This document shows positions 30,539 to 38,615 of a stretch of 64,000 bases of DNA, piece after piece (position 1 is the first letter of the stretch; each line of letters opens with the position of its first letter). The DNA is from an uncultured Collinsella sp. GTDB lineage: Bacteria > Actinomycetota > Coriobacteriia > Coriobacteriales > Coriobacteriaceae. The translations under genes and the position numbers were made by a program. Location of the stretch: NCBI GenBank assembly GCA_900540985.1, contig UQIC01000009.1, forward strand, positions 1 to 64,000, in the 5' to 3' direction. Below the pieces are notes generated by a model, which was given only the letters and a program-made list of their open reading frames with translations, was not told the DNA's origin and made no database searches.

Positions 30539-31048
30539 CTAGTTCTCGGCTTGCTCAACCCGTACCTTGACACGTGTCGGATTGCCGTGGCTGTCGAGGG
30601 TCTTGGCATCGAGTGCCTGGATCTCGATGTACGCCTCGCCTTCTTTGATGTCGCCGGCGGGGCACGTCTCGATTGTCTTGCCGGTCTCGACCACACCGGA
30701 TTCGTACATGGTCTCGTCGTTTTGGATGACGCGGAATCGCTGGGGAAATTTATTGTCTTGGACGTTTTGCACGTTGACGCGCAGCTTGCCGTCCTCCTGC
30801 AGCCGAGCGACCGGCGCGACCGAAATCGTCATCATGTTGTCGCGGACGATGGCGTCGAGCTCATCTTGGATTTCCTGACGCGTTTTGCCCTCGGCCGTCG
30901 TAACCGAAGCGCCCGCCTCGGGTACGGGCTGCGACTGCCAAGCGTATAGTCCGACGGCGACAAGGGCACAGACGATGGCCAAGCAGGCAACGATGAGCTT
31001 CTTGCGACGACCCAGGCCTGCAAAGCGGGGTGGCTTCTTCGCGCTCAT
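30539..31048 (-). CDS. Single-pass membrane protein with extracellular domain
   Basis: The 169-residue product has a short basic cytoplasmic N-terminus (PPRFAGLGRRKK), one transmembrane helix (LIVACLAIVCALVAVGLYAW) and an outside domain with a helical stretch (TRQEIQDELDAIVRDNM) and beta strands (KLRVNVQNVQDNKFPQRFRV). No family is recognised. The ATG at 31048 overlaps the stop of the 98-residue gene (ATGA), so both are coupled; the longer upstream frame to 31366 is spurious. Its place within an operon of exported proteins suggests an envelope assembly or anchoring role. Confidence 0.72.
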   Translation of the reverse strand: MSAKKPPRFAGLGRRKKLIVACLAIVCALVAVGLYAWQSQPVPEAGASVTTAEGKTRQEIQDELDAIVRDNMMTISVAPVARLQEDGKLRVNVQNVQDNKFPQRFRVIQNDETMYESGVVETGKTIETCPAGDIKEGEAYIEIQALDAKTLDSHGNPTRVKVRVEQAEN

Positions 31049-31341
31049 GCGGCATCCTTGGCGGTATAGATGCGCGCAAAGGTGGACGGGTCCGCTCCAA
31101 AGAGCATGTGAAGCATCAGGCGGCGCGAGTAGACGAGCTCTTCGAAGTCGGGAGGGAGCTCGATGTCGTGGATATGCGCGATGTGGTGGGCGAGCGCCGA
31201 GAACGACTCGGGGTCGCAGATCACATCGGTGGTAACGTGGTAGACCGTCGTATCGGGGAATGCCTCTTCGTCGAAAGGCAGGAGATGGGGATCGTCGTCG
31301 ACTTCGATGGCGATGCCGTACTGGGGCCAGTAATATGCCAT
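31045..31341 (-). CDS. Small cytoplasmic hypothetical protein, first gene of the exported-protein operon
   Basis: The 98-residue protein begins MAYYWPQYGIAIEVDDDP and has no signal or membrane segment. Phrases such as VYHVTTDVICDPESFSALA and LPPDFEELVYSRRLMLHMLF indicate a compact alpha/beta fold, but no family is recognised. GGGAGG is placed well before the ATG. It leads the operon of four downstream exported or membrane proteins, with a 4-base overlap to the next gene. Regulation or chaperoning of the exported proteins is conceivable, without evidence. Confidence 0.65.
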   Translation of the reverse strand: MAYYWPQYGIAIEVDDDPHLLPFDEEAFPDTTVYHVTTDVICDPESFSALAHHIAHIHDIELPPDFEELVYSRRLMLHMLFGADPSTFARIYTAKDAA

Positions 31342-31686
31342 GGGAACCTCCCTGCTTCTGGGCCAAAACTTCTATCGGTTTTGGCTGTCGACGCCGACCG
31401 TATCAGCCGCTACTTGACCAATTTCTGACCAAATGCTTGACGGATTGGCGTCTCCGCAGGTAAAAGGCGGCAAAAAATACTCCAACTTTTTTCGAGCGAC
31501 AATCGAGCGATCGGCGACGGCGGGGCCATATGTGTCAAAAGCATCGTCTGCCGAGGAAATCAAGCCGCTCGCCGAATTGCATGAACGTAAAAATCGCCAA
31601 TTATGGAGACGGTCTCGAACACGTCGACGAAACGATGCGGTAACATCTCCCTGCAAACACTGTAGTTAGCTAAAGGGGGAGTTCGC
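31342..31686. other. 345-base divergent intergenic region
   Basis: No gene is supported between the divergent exported-protein operon and the lactate dehydrogenase operon. It contains three 11-bp spaced repeats (31413-31445), an A/T-rich run (AAAAAATACTCC and CTTTTTTC near 31472-31494) and a direct repeat CGAGCGACAATCGAGCGATC near 31494. Promoters for both operons must lie here. Confidence 0.55.
31413..31445. promoter_or_regulatory. Three 11-bp direct repeats, possible response-regulator site
   Basis: CTTGACCAATT, TCTGACCAAAT and GCTTGACGGAT follow each other without gap, one helical turn each, sharing TGAC at the same place. Spacing by 11 bp is typical of OmpR/PhoB-type or similar tandem binding. 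The regulated gene could be on either side. Confidence 0.4.
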
Positions 31687-33288
31687 GTGTCTGCAACCAT
31701 CAAACCCTTCACCGACGAGTTCGAAGAGTATGGCCGCGATGAATCTCGCGCATCGGGCGAAGCATCGAGCATCTCGTTTCCGACAACGGAAAACGAGGTC
31801 CGTGCCATTTTGGAAAAGCTCCATGCCGAGCGTGTCCCGGTAACGGTTCAGGGCGCCCGAACCGGCCTTGCCGCCGGTGCCGTGCCCCACGGCGGGCATA
31901 TCCTCAATACTTCCCGTATGAATCGCTACTTGGGCCTTCGCCGCGATGAACAAGGCCAATTTCTGCTGCGCGTGGAGCCGGGCGTTGTGCTCTCGGAGCT
32001 GCGCAAGCAGCTGAGCAAGAAGGTGCTGCCGACTGCTGGTTGGGACCAGGCATCGCTTGAGGCCTACGAGGAGTTCCAAGAGGCCCCCGAGCAGTTCTTT
32101 CCCACCGATCCCACCGAGGCATCTGCCTGCCTGGGCGGCATGGCGGCATGTAACGCCTCTGGTGCCCGCAGCTACGCCTACGGTCCCATGCGCCCACATA
32201 TCACGGGACTCCACGTCGCGCTGGCTGATGGCGATTTGCTTGAGATTCAGCGCGGCGAGGCTTTTGCCCAGAGTCGCCACCTGTCGCTCGTGACGGCAGT
32301 GGGCCGTACGCTCGAGCTCGATCTTCCCGGCTATACCATGCCCAAGACAAAAAATGCCTCAGGCTATTTCGTTGCGGACGAAATGGACGCCATCGACCTC
32401 TTTATCGGCGCTTGCGGCACGCTCGGCGTTATCACCGAGCTCGAGATTGCCCTGCAGGCGGCGCCTGCGGTCGTTTGGGGTGTGAGCTGCTTTTTCGATA
32501 GCGAAGACAAGGCCGTGTCCTTTACCGATTCCGTGCGTCCCGTCCTGTCCCATGCGGCTGCCATCGAGTATTTCGACGCTGGCGCCCTGGATATTCTACG
32601 TCGCCAGCGCGAGCAGTCGACGGCGTTTGCCTCGCTGCCGGCGCTCGACAAAGAGGCCAAGGTCTGTGTGTACGTGGAGCTCGACTGCGATGACGAGGCC
32701 CAGGCGACCGAGGAACTGTACCACCTGGGATGGGTGCTCGAGTTTGCGGGTGGCCGCGACGATGCGACATGGGTCGCGCGCACCGAGGTTGATCGCGAGT
32801 GCCAGCGGTTCTTCCGCCATGCGGTCCCCGAGAGCGTCAATATGCTTATCGACGAGCGTCGCCGCACGGATCCCACCATCACCAAACTGGGTTCGGACAT
32901 GTCGGTGCCCAATGCACGCCTTGCCGATGTCGTGGCCCTCTATCGCCGCACACTGGCCGAAAGCGGGCTTGAATCTGCTGCCTGGGGGCACATCGGTAAC
33001 AACCATCTGCATGTGAACATCCTGCCGCGCGATGCGCAGGATTATCGCCGCGGTGGCGAGCTGTTTGCCCAGTGGGCTGCGGAGGTAACGGCTATGGGCG
33101 GTGCCGTTTCTGCCGAGCACGGCGTCGGCAAGATCAAGGCGGGCTTCTTAGAGACGATGTACGGTCACGAGGCCATGGTCGAGTCGGCGCGGCTCAAGCT
33201 CCAGCTCGATCCCGACGGGCAGCTGGGTCGCGGCAACCTGTTTTCGGAGAAGCTCTTGGATGAGCTTGTCCAGAAAGGGGGCGCGTGA
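31687..33288 (+). CDS. FAD-linked lactate dehydrogenase subunit (GlcD/LctD type)
   Basis: The 533-residue protein has the PCMH-type FAD-binding domain (VQGARTGLAAGAVPHGGHIL, then CLGGMAACNASGARSYAYGP) and the FAD-oxidase C-terminal domain with GHIGNNHLHVNILPRD and VSAEHGVGKIK near the end. Members oxidise D-2-hydroxy acids such as lactate or glycolate. With the following etfB and ferredoxin-etfA it matches the LctD/LctB/LctC arrangement of the electron-confurcating lactate dehydrogenase of Acetobacterium woodii, which drives lactate oxidation with NAD by using reduced ferredoxin. It starts at GTG 31687 after AAAGGGGGAG. Lactate as substrate is inferred. Confidence 0.85.
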   Translation: MSATIKPFTDEFEEYGRDESRASGEASSISFPTTENEVRAILEKLHAERVPVTVQGARTGLAAGAVPHGGHILNTSRMNRYLGLRRDEQGQFLLRVEPGVVLSELRKQLSKKVLPTAGWDQASLEAYEEFQEAPEQFFPTDPTEASACLGGMAACNASGARSYAYGPMRPHITGLHVALADGDLLEIQRGEAFAQSRHLSLVTAVGRTLELDLPGYTMPKTKNASGYFVADEMDAIDLFIGACGTLGVITELEIALQAAPAVVWGVSCFFDSEDKAVSFTDSVRPVLSHAAAIEYFDAGALDILRRQREQSTAFASLPALDKEAKVCVYVELDCDDEAQATEELYHLGWVLEFAGGRDDATWVARTEVDRECQRFFRHAVPESVNMLIDERRRTDPTITKLGSDMSVPNARLADVVALYRRTLAESGLESAAWGHIGNNHLHVNILPRDAQDYRRGGELFAQWAAEVTAMGGAVSAEHGVGKIKAGFLETMYGHEAMVESARLKLQLDPDGQLGRGNLFSEKLLDELVQKGGA

Positions 33289-33290
33289 AG

Positions 33291-34106
33291 ATGAGCGATT
33301 TCCATATGGTGGTGTGCGTCAAGGCGGTGCCGGGAAGCACCGAGGTCAAGATGGACCCCAAGACCAATACCATCGTGCGCGATGGCAAGCAGGCGGTCAT
33401 TAATCCCTTTGATGCGAGCGCTTTGGAATGCGCGCTGGCGCTGAAGAACGACTTTATCGGCTTTGGCATGGATGTGCGCGTGACGGTGGTGTCGATGGGC
33501 ATCCCCGCGACCGAATCGCTGCTGCGTGACTGTATCGCCCGCGGTGCCGACGACGCGCTGCTGCTGACCGACCGAGCCTTTGCGGGCGCCGATACCCTAG
33601 CCACCACCTATGCCCTCAAATGCGGTATCGAGGTGCTCGATGAGGACTTCGACCTGCTCATCTGCGGCAAGATGGCAGTGGACGGCGATACGGCCCAGAT
33701 CGGCCCCGAGCTTGCCGGTGCCTTTGAGATCCCCTGCGTGACCGACGTGAGCTGCGTGCAAAGCGCGGGCTTTACGACGTGTGGCTCGCTGGCGCTCGTT
33801 CACGGATGCGATGCCGGCGAGGAGACGGTGTACCTTGAGATGCCGTGCGCGATGACGACCGCCAAGGAGATTGGCCAGTTGCGTATGCCGAGTATTGCCG
33901 GTGTTCGCGCGGCAGAGGAGGCGGACGTGCGCGTGGTCAGTGCCGCCGACGTGAACGCCGATCCCTCGCGTTGTGGCCTTGCCGGATCACCGACGCAGGT
34001 CGTGCGCTCGTTTGTGCCCGACCGTGATCAAACGTGCGAGGCCGTTGAGGGAACGGCGTCCGAGCAGGCGGTAAAACTTGCCAAGATTATCGAGGGGATG
34101 GCATAG
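33291..34106 (+). CDS. etfB: Electron transfer flavoprotein beta subunit
   Basis: The 271-residue protein carries the EtfB landmarks VCVKAVPGSTEVKMDP near the start, NPFDASALECALALK, CGKMAVDGDTAQIGPELA and MPCAMTTAKEIGQLRMP. The partner EtfA lies directly downstream (its ATG follows the stop codon) and the FAD-linked dehydrogenase directly upstream, so the three form one complex. In bifurcating Etfs the beta subunit binds NAD(H) and FAD. The ATG at 33291 is best placed after AAAGGGGG; a GTG at 33285 overlaps the upstream stop and is a possible alternative. Confidence 0.93.
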   Translation: MSDFHMVVCVKAVPGSTEVKMDPKTNTIVRDGKQAVINPFDASALECALALKNDFIGFGMDVRVTVVSMGIPATESLLRDCIARGADDALLLTDRAFAGADTLATTYALKCGIEVLDEDFDLLICGKMAVDGDTAQIGPELAGAFEIPCVTDVSCVQSAGFTTCGSLALVHGCDAGEETVYLEMPCAMTTAKEIGQLRMPSIAGVRAAEEADVRVVSAADVNADPSRCGLAGSPTQVVRSFVPDRDQTCEAVEGTASEQAVKLAKIIEGMA

Positions 34107-35312
34107 ATGAGCGGACTGATTATCGATAGCGAAGCCTGTATCGGCTGCGGTCGCTGCGTTCGCGCCTGTGCCTCGGGCGGCATCGTAGTGGAAGGCGAGC
34201 GGCCCAACCGTTGCGCCCGCGTAACCGACGGCTGCATCCTATGCGGCGGATGTGTCGACGCCTGCCCCGTCAACGCTATCTCGATCGAGCGTGACGAGGC
34301 CGCTGGTGCGGTGGACCTTGATGCATATCGAGACATTTGGGTCTTCGTGCAGACCGACGAGCACGATACGGTGACTCCCGTTGCCTATGAGCTTATGGGC
34401 AAGGGCCGCGAGCTTGCCGATGCTCGCGGCTGCCGTCTGGTGGCACTGATCGGTATGGGCCCCGAGGGTTCTCTCGGCGACCTGGAGCATCTGGTTTGCG
34501 CGGGCGCCGACGAAGTCCTGGCCTGTCGCGACGAGCGCCTGCGCCAAAACGATGTGGAGGTCTACGCCCGCTTGATCTGCGATTTGGTAGCCGAACGCAA
34601 ACCCGAGGCCATCCTATACGGCGCGACCGCTTTTGGCCGCGAACTGGCACCCGGCGTTGCCGTGCGTTTGCAGACGGGCCTTACGGCTGACTGCACCGTA
34701 CTTTCGATGGATACGGAGACGGGGCTGCTGCAACAGACGCGTCCGGCGTTTGGCGGCAACCTGATGGCCACCATCGTCTGTCCCAATCATCGTCCCCAGA
34801 TGGCAACGGTTCGTCCCGGCATCTTTAAGGCGCCCGACTTTGACTACGACCGCTCCGGCACGATCACCCAGATATCGCTTGCGGATGATGCTAAGGCTCG
34901 TGTCGAGATCTCGATTCCCGCCGAGGAGTGGAGGCAGCAGGCCTCGATCGCCGATGCCGAGCGCTTGGTCGTGGTGGGCCGCGGCATTGGCTCCAAGAAG
35001 AATCTGCCCCTGATGCGAAGGCTCGCCGAGGCTCTGGGAGCCGAGCTTGGTTGCACGCGACCTGTCGTGGAGGCCGGCTGGTTGGAGTATCGCCATCAGA
35101 TTGGCCAGACCGGCGTATCGGTTTCGCCCAAGCTTCTCGTGAGTATCGGTGTTTCGGGCGCCATCCAGCATCTTGCCGGCATCGGTGGGGCGGAGTGCAT
35201 TATCGCCATCAACGAGGATCCGGATGCCCCCATTTTTGGTGCTGCCCAGTACAAGGTTGTTGGGGACGCCGTCGAGGTCGTCGAGGAGCTGCTGGCCCAG
35301 CTTGAGCGCTAG
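34107..35312 (+). CDS. etfA: Electron transfer flavoprotein alpha subunit with N-terminal ferredoxin domain
   Basis: The 401-residue product begins with two 4Fe-4S motifs (CIGCGRCVRAC, about residues 11-21; CILCGGCVDACP, about 46-57), then the EtfA domains: WVFVQTDEH, EAILYGATAFGRELAPGVAV, the FAD-binding VVVGRGIGSKKNLPL and GVSGAIQHLAGI. An extra ferredoxin domain on EtfA is found in bifurcating Etfs such as LctC, where it exchanges electrons with ferredoxin. The gene is coupled to etfB with no gap. Its stop overlaps by 4 bases the stop of the converging HD gene. Confidence 0.93.
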   Translation: MSGLIIDSEACIGCGRCVRACASGGIVVEGERPNRCARVTDGCILCGGCVDACPVNAISIERDEAAGAVDLDAYRDIWVFVQTDEHDTVTPVAYELMGKGRELADARGCRLVALIGMGPEGSLGDLEHLVCAGADEVLACRDERLRQNDVEVYARLICDLVAERKPEAILYGATAFGRELAPGVAVRLQTGLTADCTVLSMDTETGLLQQTRPAFGGNLMATIVCPNHRPQMATVRPGIFKAPDFDYDRSGTITQISLADDAKARVEISIPAEEWRQQASIADAERLVVVGRGIGSKKNLPLMRRLAEALGAELGCTRPVVEAGWLEYRHQIGQTGVSVSPKLLVSIGVSGAIQHLAGIGGAECIIAINEDPDAPIFGAAQYKVVGDAVEVVEELLAQLER

Positions 35313-36121
35313 GCGCGCGCCAGCCAGTCGCGCATCTCGTCCTTTAGGCACTCCCAGGTCGCTTGCGTGGTGGGATTGGTAAAGGGGCGCGTAATGCCAA
35401 AGGGTGCGTCGAGCAGGCGGTAGATATCGTCCTGTTCGCGCGCCAGCGCGCGGCTTGCTGGATAGACGAGCTCAAACATAAAGCAGATGAGCCCCACCAG
35501 GTAGTCCGCCGGCTCGTTGCGCTCGTCGCGCGCGACGCACCGATGCTCGTCAAAGGCGGCAAGCGTCGGTACCGAAAAGCGACTTGCTAGAAACGCGTCC
35601 TCATCCACTTTGAGGATGGTGTCGACGGTGCTGTCGGCGATGGTGCGCATAATGTCGATCTTGTCACCATCGCGCACGATATCGCAGAAGCACCGTGTAC
35701 GCTCGTCGAGTTGTGCCGGCAGGCGAAAGTCGCTGTGATAGGCGATGCTCGCTCGGATGAGCTCGTCATGCGCACCGGTTTCGATAAAGTCACGGATGTT
35801 TGTCGTGGCGGGTGCATCGGCGGGATTCTCGCCAAAGAGGACCTCGATGCCCAGCGCCGCATGGCTCATGCTCTCGGCGTCCTTAAAGGTGTCCCAGCGT
35901 CGCAGCTGCTCAAAGCGGCCCATATCGTGTAACAGGCCGCAAAGCCATGCCAGGTCAATATCTTCTGACGACCAGCCCTGCTCGCGCGCTACGGCATCGC
36001 ATGCCTCGGCCACGTGGTACGTATGCTCGATTTTGAGCGCGATGCGTGGGTTGGTGGCGTCGTAGGCGTCGGTGTAGCTTTTGAAGGCCGCGCGCGCCCG
36101 GTCTCGATCGATAGCTGTCAT
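35309..36121 (-). CDS. HD-domain phosphohydrolase
   Basis: The 270-residue protein has the HD signature: KIEHTYHVAEACDAVA (first His), LCGLLHDMGRFEQL (HD), then SMSHAALGIEVLFG and ASIAYHSDF with further metal-binding His residues, and DIVRDGDKIDIMR. Such proteins hydrolyse nucleotide or phosphoester substrates with divalent metal; the substrate here is unknown. AGGAAG precedes the ATG at 36121. The last 4 bases overlap the end of the converging etfA gene, a tail-to-tail overlap with no room for a separate terminator. Confidence 0.87.
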   Translation of the reverse strand: MTAIDRDRARAAFKSYTDAYDATNPRIALKIEHTYHVAEACDAVAREQGWSSEDIDLAWLCGLLHDMGRFEQLRRWDTFKDAESMSHAALGIEVLFGENPADAPATTNIRDFIETGAHDELIRASIAYHSDFRLPAQLDERTRCFCDIVRDGDKIDIMRTIADSTVDTILKVDEDAFLASRFSVPTLAAFDEHRCVARDERNEPADYLVGLICFMFELVYPASRALAREQDDIYRLLDAPFGITRPFTNPTTQATWECLKDEMRDWLARA

Positions 36122-36247
36122 AATGACTTCCTAAAAAGTTGTGTCTTTCGATCCGGTGGCAATTGTAGGTGAACTCGGTTGCTGCCGGATGATGATTCTG
36201 CCGTATCGCTACATGCGGCTCGGAGACCTTGTCAGGATGAGAAGCGT

Positions 36248-36940
36248 ATGGTGCTCAAAATCGTTAGAACCGTCTGGCCGGTGATGCTTACCTATGTTGC
36301 AATAGGCGCGCCGTGCGGAATGATCATGGGGCAGACGGGAATGGAGCCCTGGATGGTCTTTGCCCTGAGCAGCACGTTTGTGACGGGCAGCGGGCAGTTT
36401 ATGATCTGCAACCTGTGGCTGGCGGGTGTGCCTGCAGCATCGATCGTCGCGAGCGTCGCCGCAATCTCCTCGCGCTTTGCGCTTTACTCGGCATCGATCG
36501 CACCGCATCTGAGGGGTGCCTCGAAGCGTCAGACGCTGGCTGTTGCCGCGACACTTACCGAGGAGGCATACGGCATCTCGCTTGCCAAGTTGGTTGAAGG
36601 GGAGGATTGGGGCCCGCGTGAGTCCTTCGTGCTCAACGTGATCCTTATCGCAACATGGGGCGTTTCGTGTACGACGGGCGCCATCGTCGGCGCCGTTGTC
36701 GATGTTCCCACCGCCATTGCAGCCTTTGTCTGCACCTCACTCTTTATCTGCCTGCTCTTTTCGCAGCGGCTGTCACGCGGCAACGTTGTCGCGGCGGTTT
36801 CGGGCGCGGTGTCCGTCGCCGTATGCAAGTTCTTGGGCCTCGTGAATATTGCCGTGCCGGCAAGCGTCGTGGTCGGCATTACCATTGCGCTGGCGTGCGA
36901 TGCTGTATTTGACGGAAGAGGTGCCCGCGATGCCCGTTAA
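36248..36940 (+). CDS. azlC: AzlC family branched-chain amino acid exporter, large subunit
   Basis: The 230-residue integral membrane protein opens with PVMLTYVAIGAPCGMIMGQTGM and contains the family's FVTGSGQFMICNLWLAG and SRFALYSASIAPHLRG segments, then TEEAYGISLAKL. About six to seven helices are expected. AzlC with AzlD exports branched-chain amino acids in Bacillus (as resistance to azaleucine). The ATG at 36248 was chosen over the frame start at 36179 because GGATGAGAAG precedes it and the family begins there. azlD overlaps its end by 11 bases. Confidence 0.9.
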   Translation: MVLKIVRTVWPVMLTYVAIGAPCGMIMGQTGMEPWMVFALSSTFVTGSGQFMICNLWLAGVPAASIVASVAAISSRFALYSASIAPHLRGASKRQTLAVAATLTEEAYGISLAKLVEGEDWGPRESFVLNVILIATWGVSCTTGAIVGAVVDVPTAIAAFVCTSLFICLLFSQRLSRGNVVAAVSGAVSVAVCKFLGLVNIAVPASVVVGITIALACDAVFDGRGARDAR

Positions 36941-37253
36941 CGAGTTCTTGGTTCTGTGGCTGTCGTCGTGGGCTGCCATCGCGTTCTTTCGCATCGCGCC
37001 GGCGTTCGCCTTGCGCGGGCGGACCCTGTCGCCCCGCATTACCGAGGCCCTGGGCTATATCCCGCCCGCTGCCTTTGCCGCGCTGGTCGCCAACGACTTG
37101 GTGAGCCCCGGCGCGTTCGACGCGGGACTCTGGCCTGCCTTGGTTCCCTGGATTGCGGCCGTCGGCGTCGTGGTCGTGGCGGTCAAGACAAAATCGATGC
37201 TGTGGTGCTGCGTCTCGGGCATCGTACTCTATATTGTCCTGAGCCTTATATAG
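36930..37253 (+). CDS. azlD: AzlD family small subunit of amino acid exporter
   Basis: The 107-residue protein has three to four hydrophobic helices (EFLVLWLSSWAAIAFFRIAP, YIPPAAFAALVANDLV, WIAAVGVVVVAVKTKSML) typical of AzlD. It forms the transporter together with AzlC, whose gene overlaps it by 11 bases, so the pair is cotranslated. The ATG at 36930 starts at the conserved beginning of the family. Confidence 0.88.
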   Translation: MPVNEFLVLWLSSWAAIAFFRIAPAFALRGRTLSPRITEALGYIPPAAFAALVANDLVSPGAFDAGLWPALVPWIAAVGVVVVAVKTKSMLWCCVSGIVLYIVLSLI

Positions 37254-37403
37254 GGGTGGCGTCGCGGGCGCCGAATCTCGTTCCATCCCAACTTGTCGAA
37301 TTTTTCACCGAGCTGGTCTATTTCTTCTGGTACCATGGTCAAACTTTACTGTAGCAAAGCGTGACGTGGGCTTTTGTTCCGCGTCAGCGGAAATGGGGGT
37401 TTC

Positions 37404-38426
37404 ATGGCACAGGAAGCGACCGCCAACGAGCAAAAGAAATTCAGGGTCCCGCGCATCCCGGGCGACATCATGATCTATCCGATGATCGTCGGTCTTTTGC
37501 TCAACACCTTCTGCCCGCAGGTTTTTGAGATTGGCGGCTTCTTTACGGCTGCCTGCCGCGGTGGCTCCAATACCATCGTCGCCGCGATCCTGCTGTTTGT
37601 GGGCGCCGGCATCAGCTTCAAGTCCACGCCGGGCGCCATCAAGACCGGCATCGTCGTGTTGATTCCCAAGCTGGTCGTCGCAGCGGCTCTCGGCCTGGGC
37701 GTGGCATATTTCTTTAACGATAACTTCCTGGGTCTGAGCTCCGTGTCTATCATCGGCGGCATTACGTTTTGCAACATGGCGCTCTATACGGGCATCATGG
37801 GCGAGTTCGGCGATGAGTCCGAGCAGGGCGCCGTCGGTATCCTGTTCTTTACGGCCGGCCCCGCCGTCACGATGATCATCCTTGGTGTTTCGGGCCTTGC
37901 CAACATCCCTGTCGGTACTATCATCGGCTCCATTTTGCCGCTCGTTATCGGCATGGTTCTGGGCAACCTGTTCCCGTTTATCAAGAACCTGCTAGTTCCC
38001 GGTGCCAACCCTGCGATTGGCGTCATCGGATTTCAGCTTGGCGCGTCCATGAGCCTGTCGAGCTTTATCACCGGTGGTATTTCCGGCATCTTGCTGGGCC
38101 TTGTCACGCTGTTTGTCGTCGGTCCCATCACCTTTGCGTTCGAGCGCCTGTGCGGTGGTAACGGCAAGGCTGCCGTGGCTTGTTCCACCATCGCCGGCAC
38201 GGCTATGACCACGCCGGTTGCTCTCGCCGAGGTCGCGCCGCGCTACGCCGAGCTTGCGCCCACCGCGTACGCCCAGATCGCCACTGCCGTTATCATCACG
38301 GCAATCATGGCTCCGATTCTGACCGGCTGGGTCGACAAGAAGTTCTGCCAGGGCAAGGAGGACCTGTCGCCTGCCGGTGTCGAGGCCATCGAGGAGGCCG
38401 TCGCGACCGACATCGACGGCGAGTAA
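37404..38426 (+). CDS. KdgT-type 2-keto-3-deoxygluconate permease family protein
   Basis: The 340-residue membrane protein begins RVPRIPGDIMIYPMIVGLLLN and contains NTFCPQVFEIGGFFTAACRGGSN in parts, VGAGISFKSTPGAIKTG, GITFCNMALYTGIMGEFGD and TIAGTAMTTPVALAEVAP, the landmarks of KdgT. About ten helices are expected. The family imports 2-keto-3-deoxygluconate with protons; no sugar acid catabolic genes adjoin it, so the true substrate is unsure. GGGGGT precedes the ATG at 37404. A strong hairpin follows the stop. Confidence 0.88.
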   Translation: MAQEATANEQKKFRVPRIPGDIMIYPMIVGLLLNTFCPQVFEIGGFFTAACRGGSNTIVAAILLFVGAGISFKSTPGAIKTGIVVLIPKLVVAAALGLGVAYFFNDNFLGLSSVSIIGGITFCNMALYTGIMGEFGDESEQGAVGILFFTAGPAVTMIILGVSGLANIPVGTIIGSILPLVIGMVLGNLFPFIKNLLVPGANPAIGVIGFQLGASMSLSSFITGGISGILLGLVTLFVVGPITFAFERLCGGNGKAAVACSTIAGTAMTTPVALAEVAPRYAELAPTAYAQIATAVIITAIMAPILTGWVDKKFCQGKEDLSPAGVEAIEEAVATDIDGE

Positions 38427-38472
38427 CGGCCGTTACCGATAATTGATTCCGGCGTGCAATTCGCGCCGTCCG

Positions 38473-38514
38473 AGCGCCCGAACAGAAACTGTTTTGCAGT
38501 GATGTTCGGGCGCT
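38473..38514 (+). terminator. Terminator of the KdgT-type gene
   Basis: AGCGCCCGAAC (38473-38483) and GTTCGGGCGCT (38504-38514) form a perfect 11-bp stem with an inner ACTG/CAGT pairing; TTGCTAT follows. Confidence 0.7.
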
Positions 38515-38525
38515 TTGCTATGATT

Positions 38526-38550
38526 CCCTTTACCCCTGCGGAGTAAAGGG
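38526..38550. repeat. Small dyad CCCTTTAC / GTAAAGGG upstream of the diguanylate cyclase
   Basis: Perfect 8-bp arms with a 9-base loop, followed by GTGTTTATTG. It may be a second terminator or a leader hairpin of the next gene. Confidence 0.5.
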
Positions 38551-38615
38551 GTGTTTATTGCCCTGATTCGAATTGGGCGATTCTGACCATTCGGATATTG
38601 AAGGGATGGCGTCTA

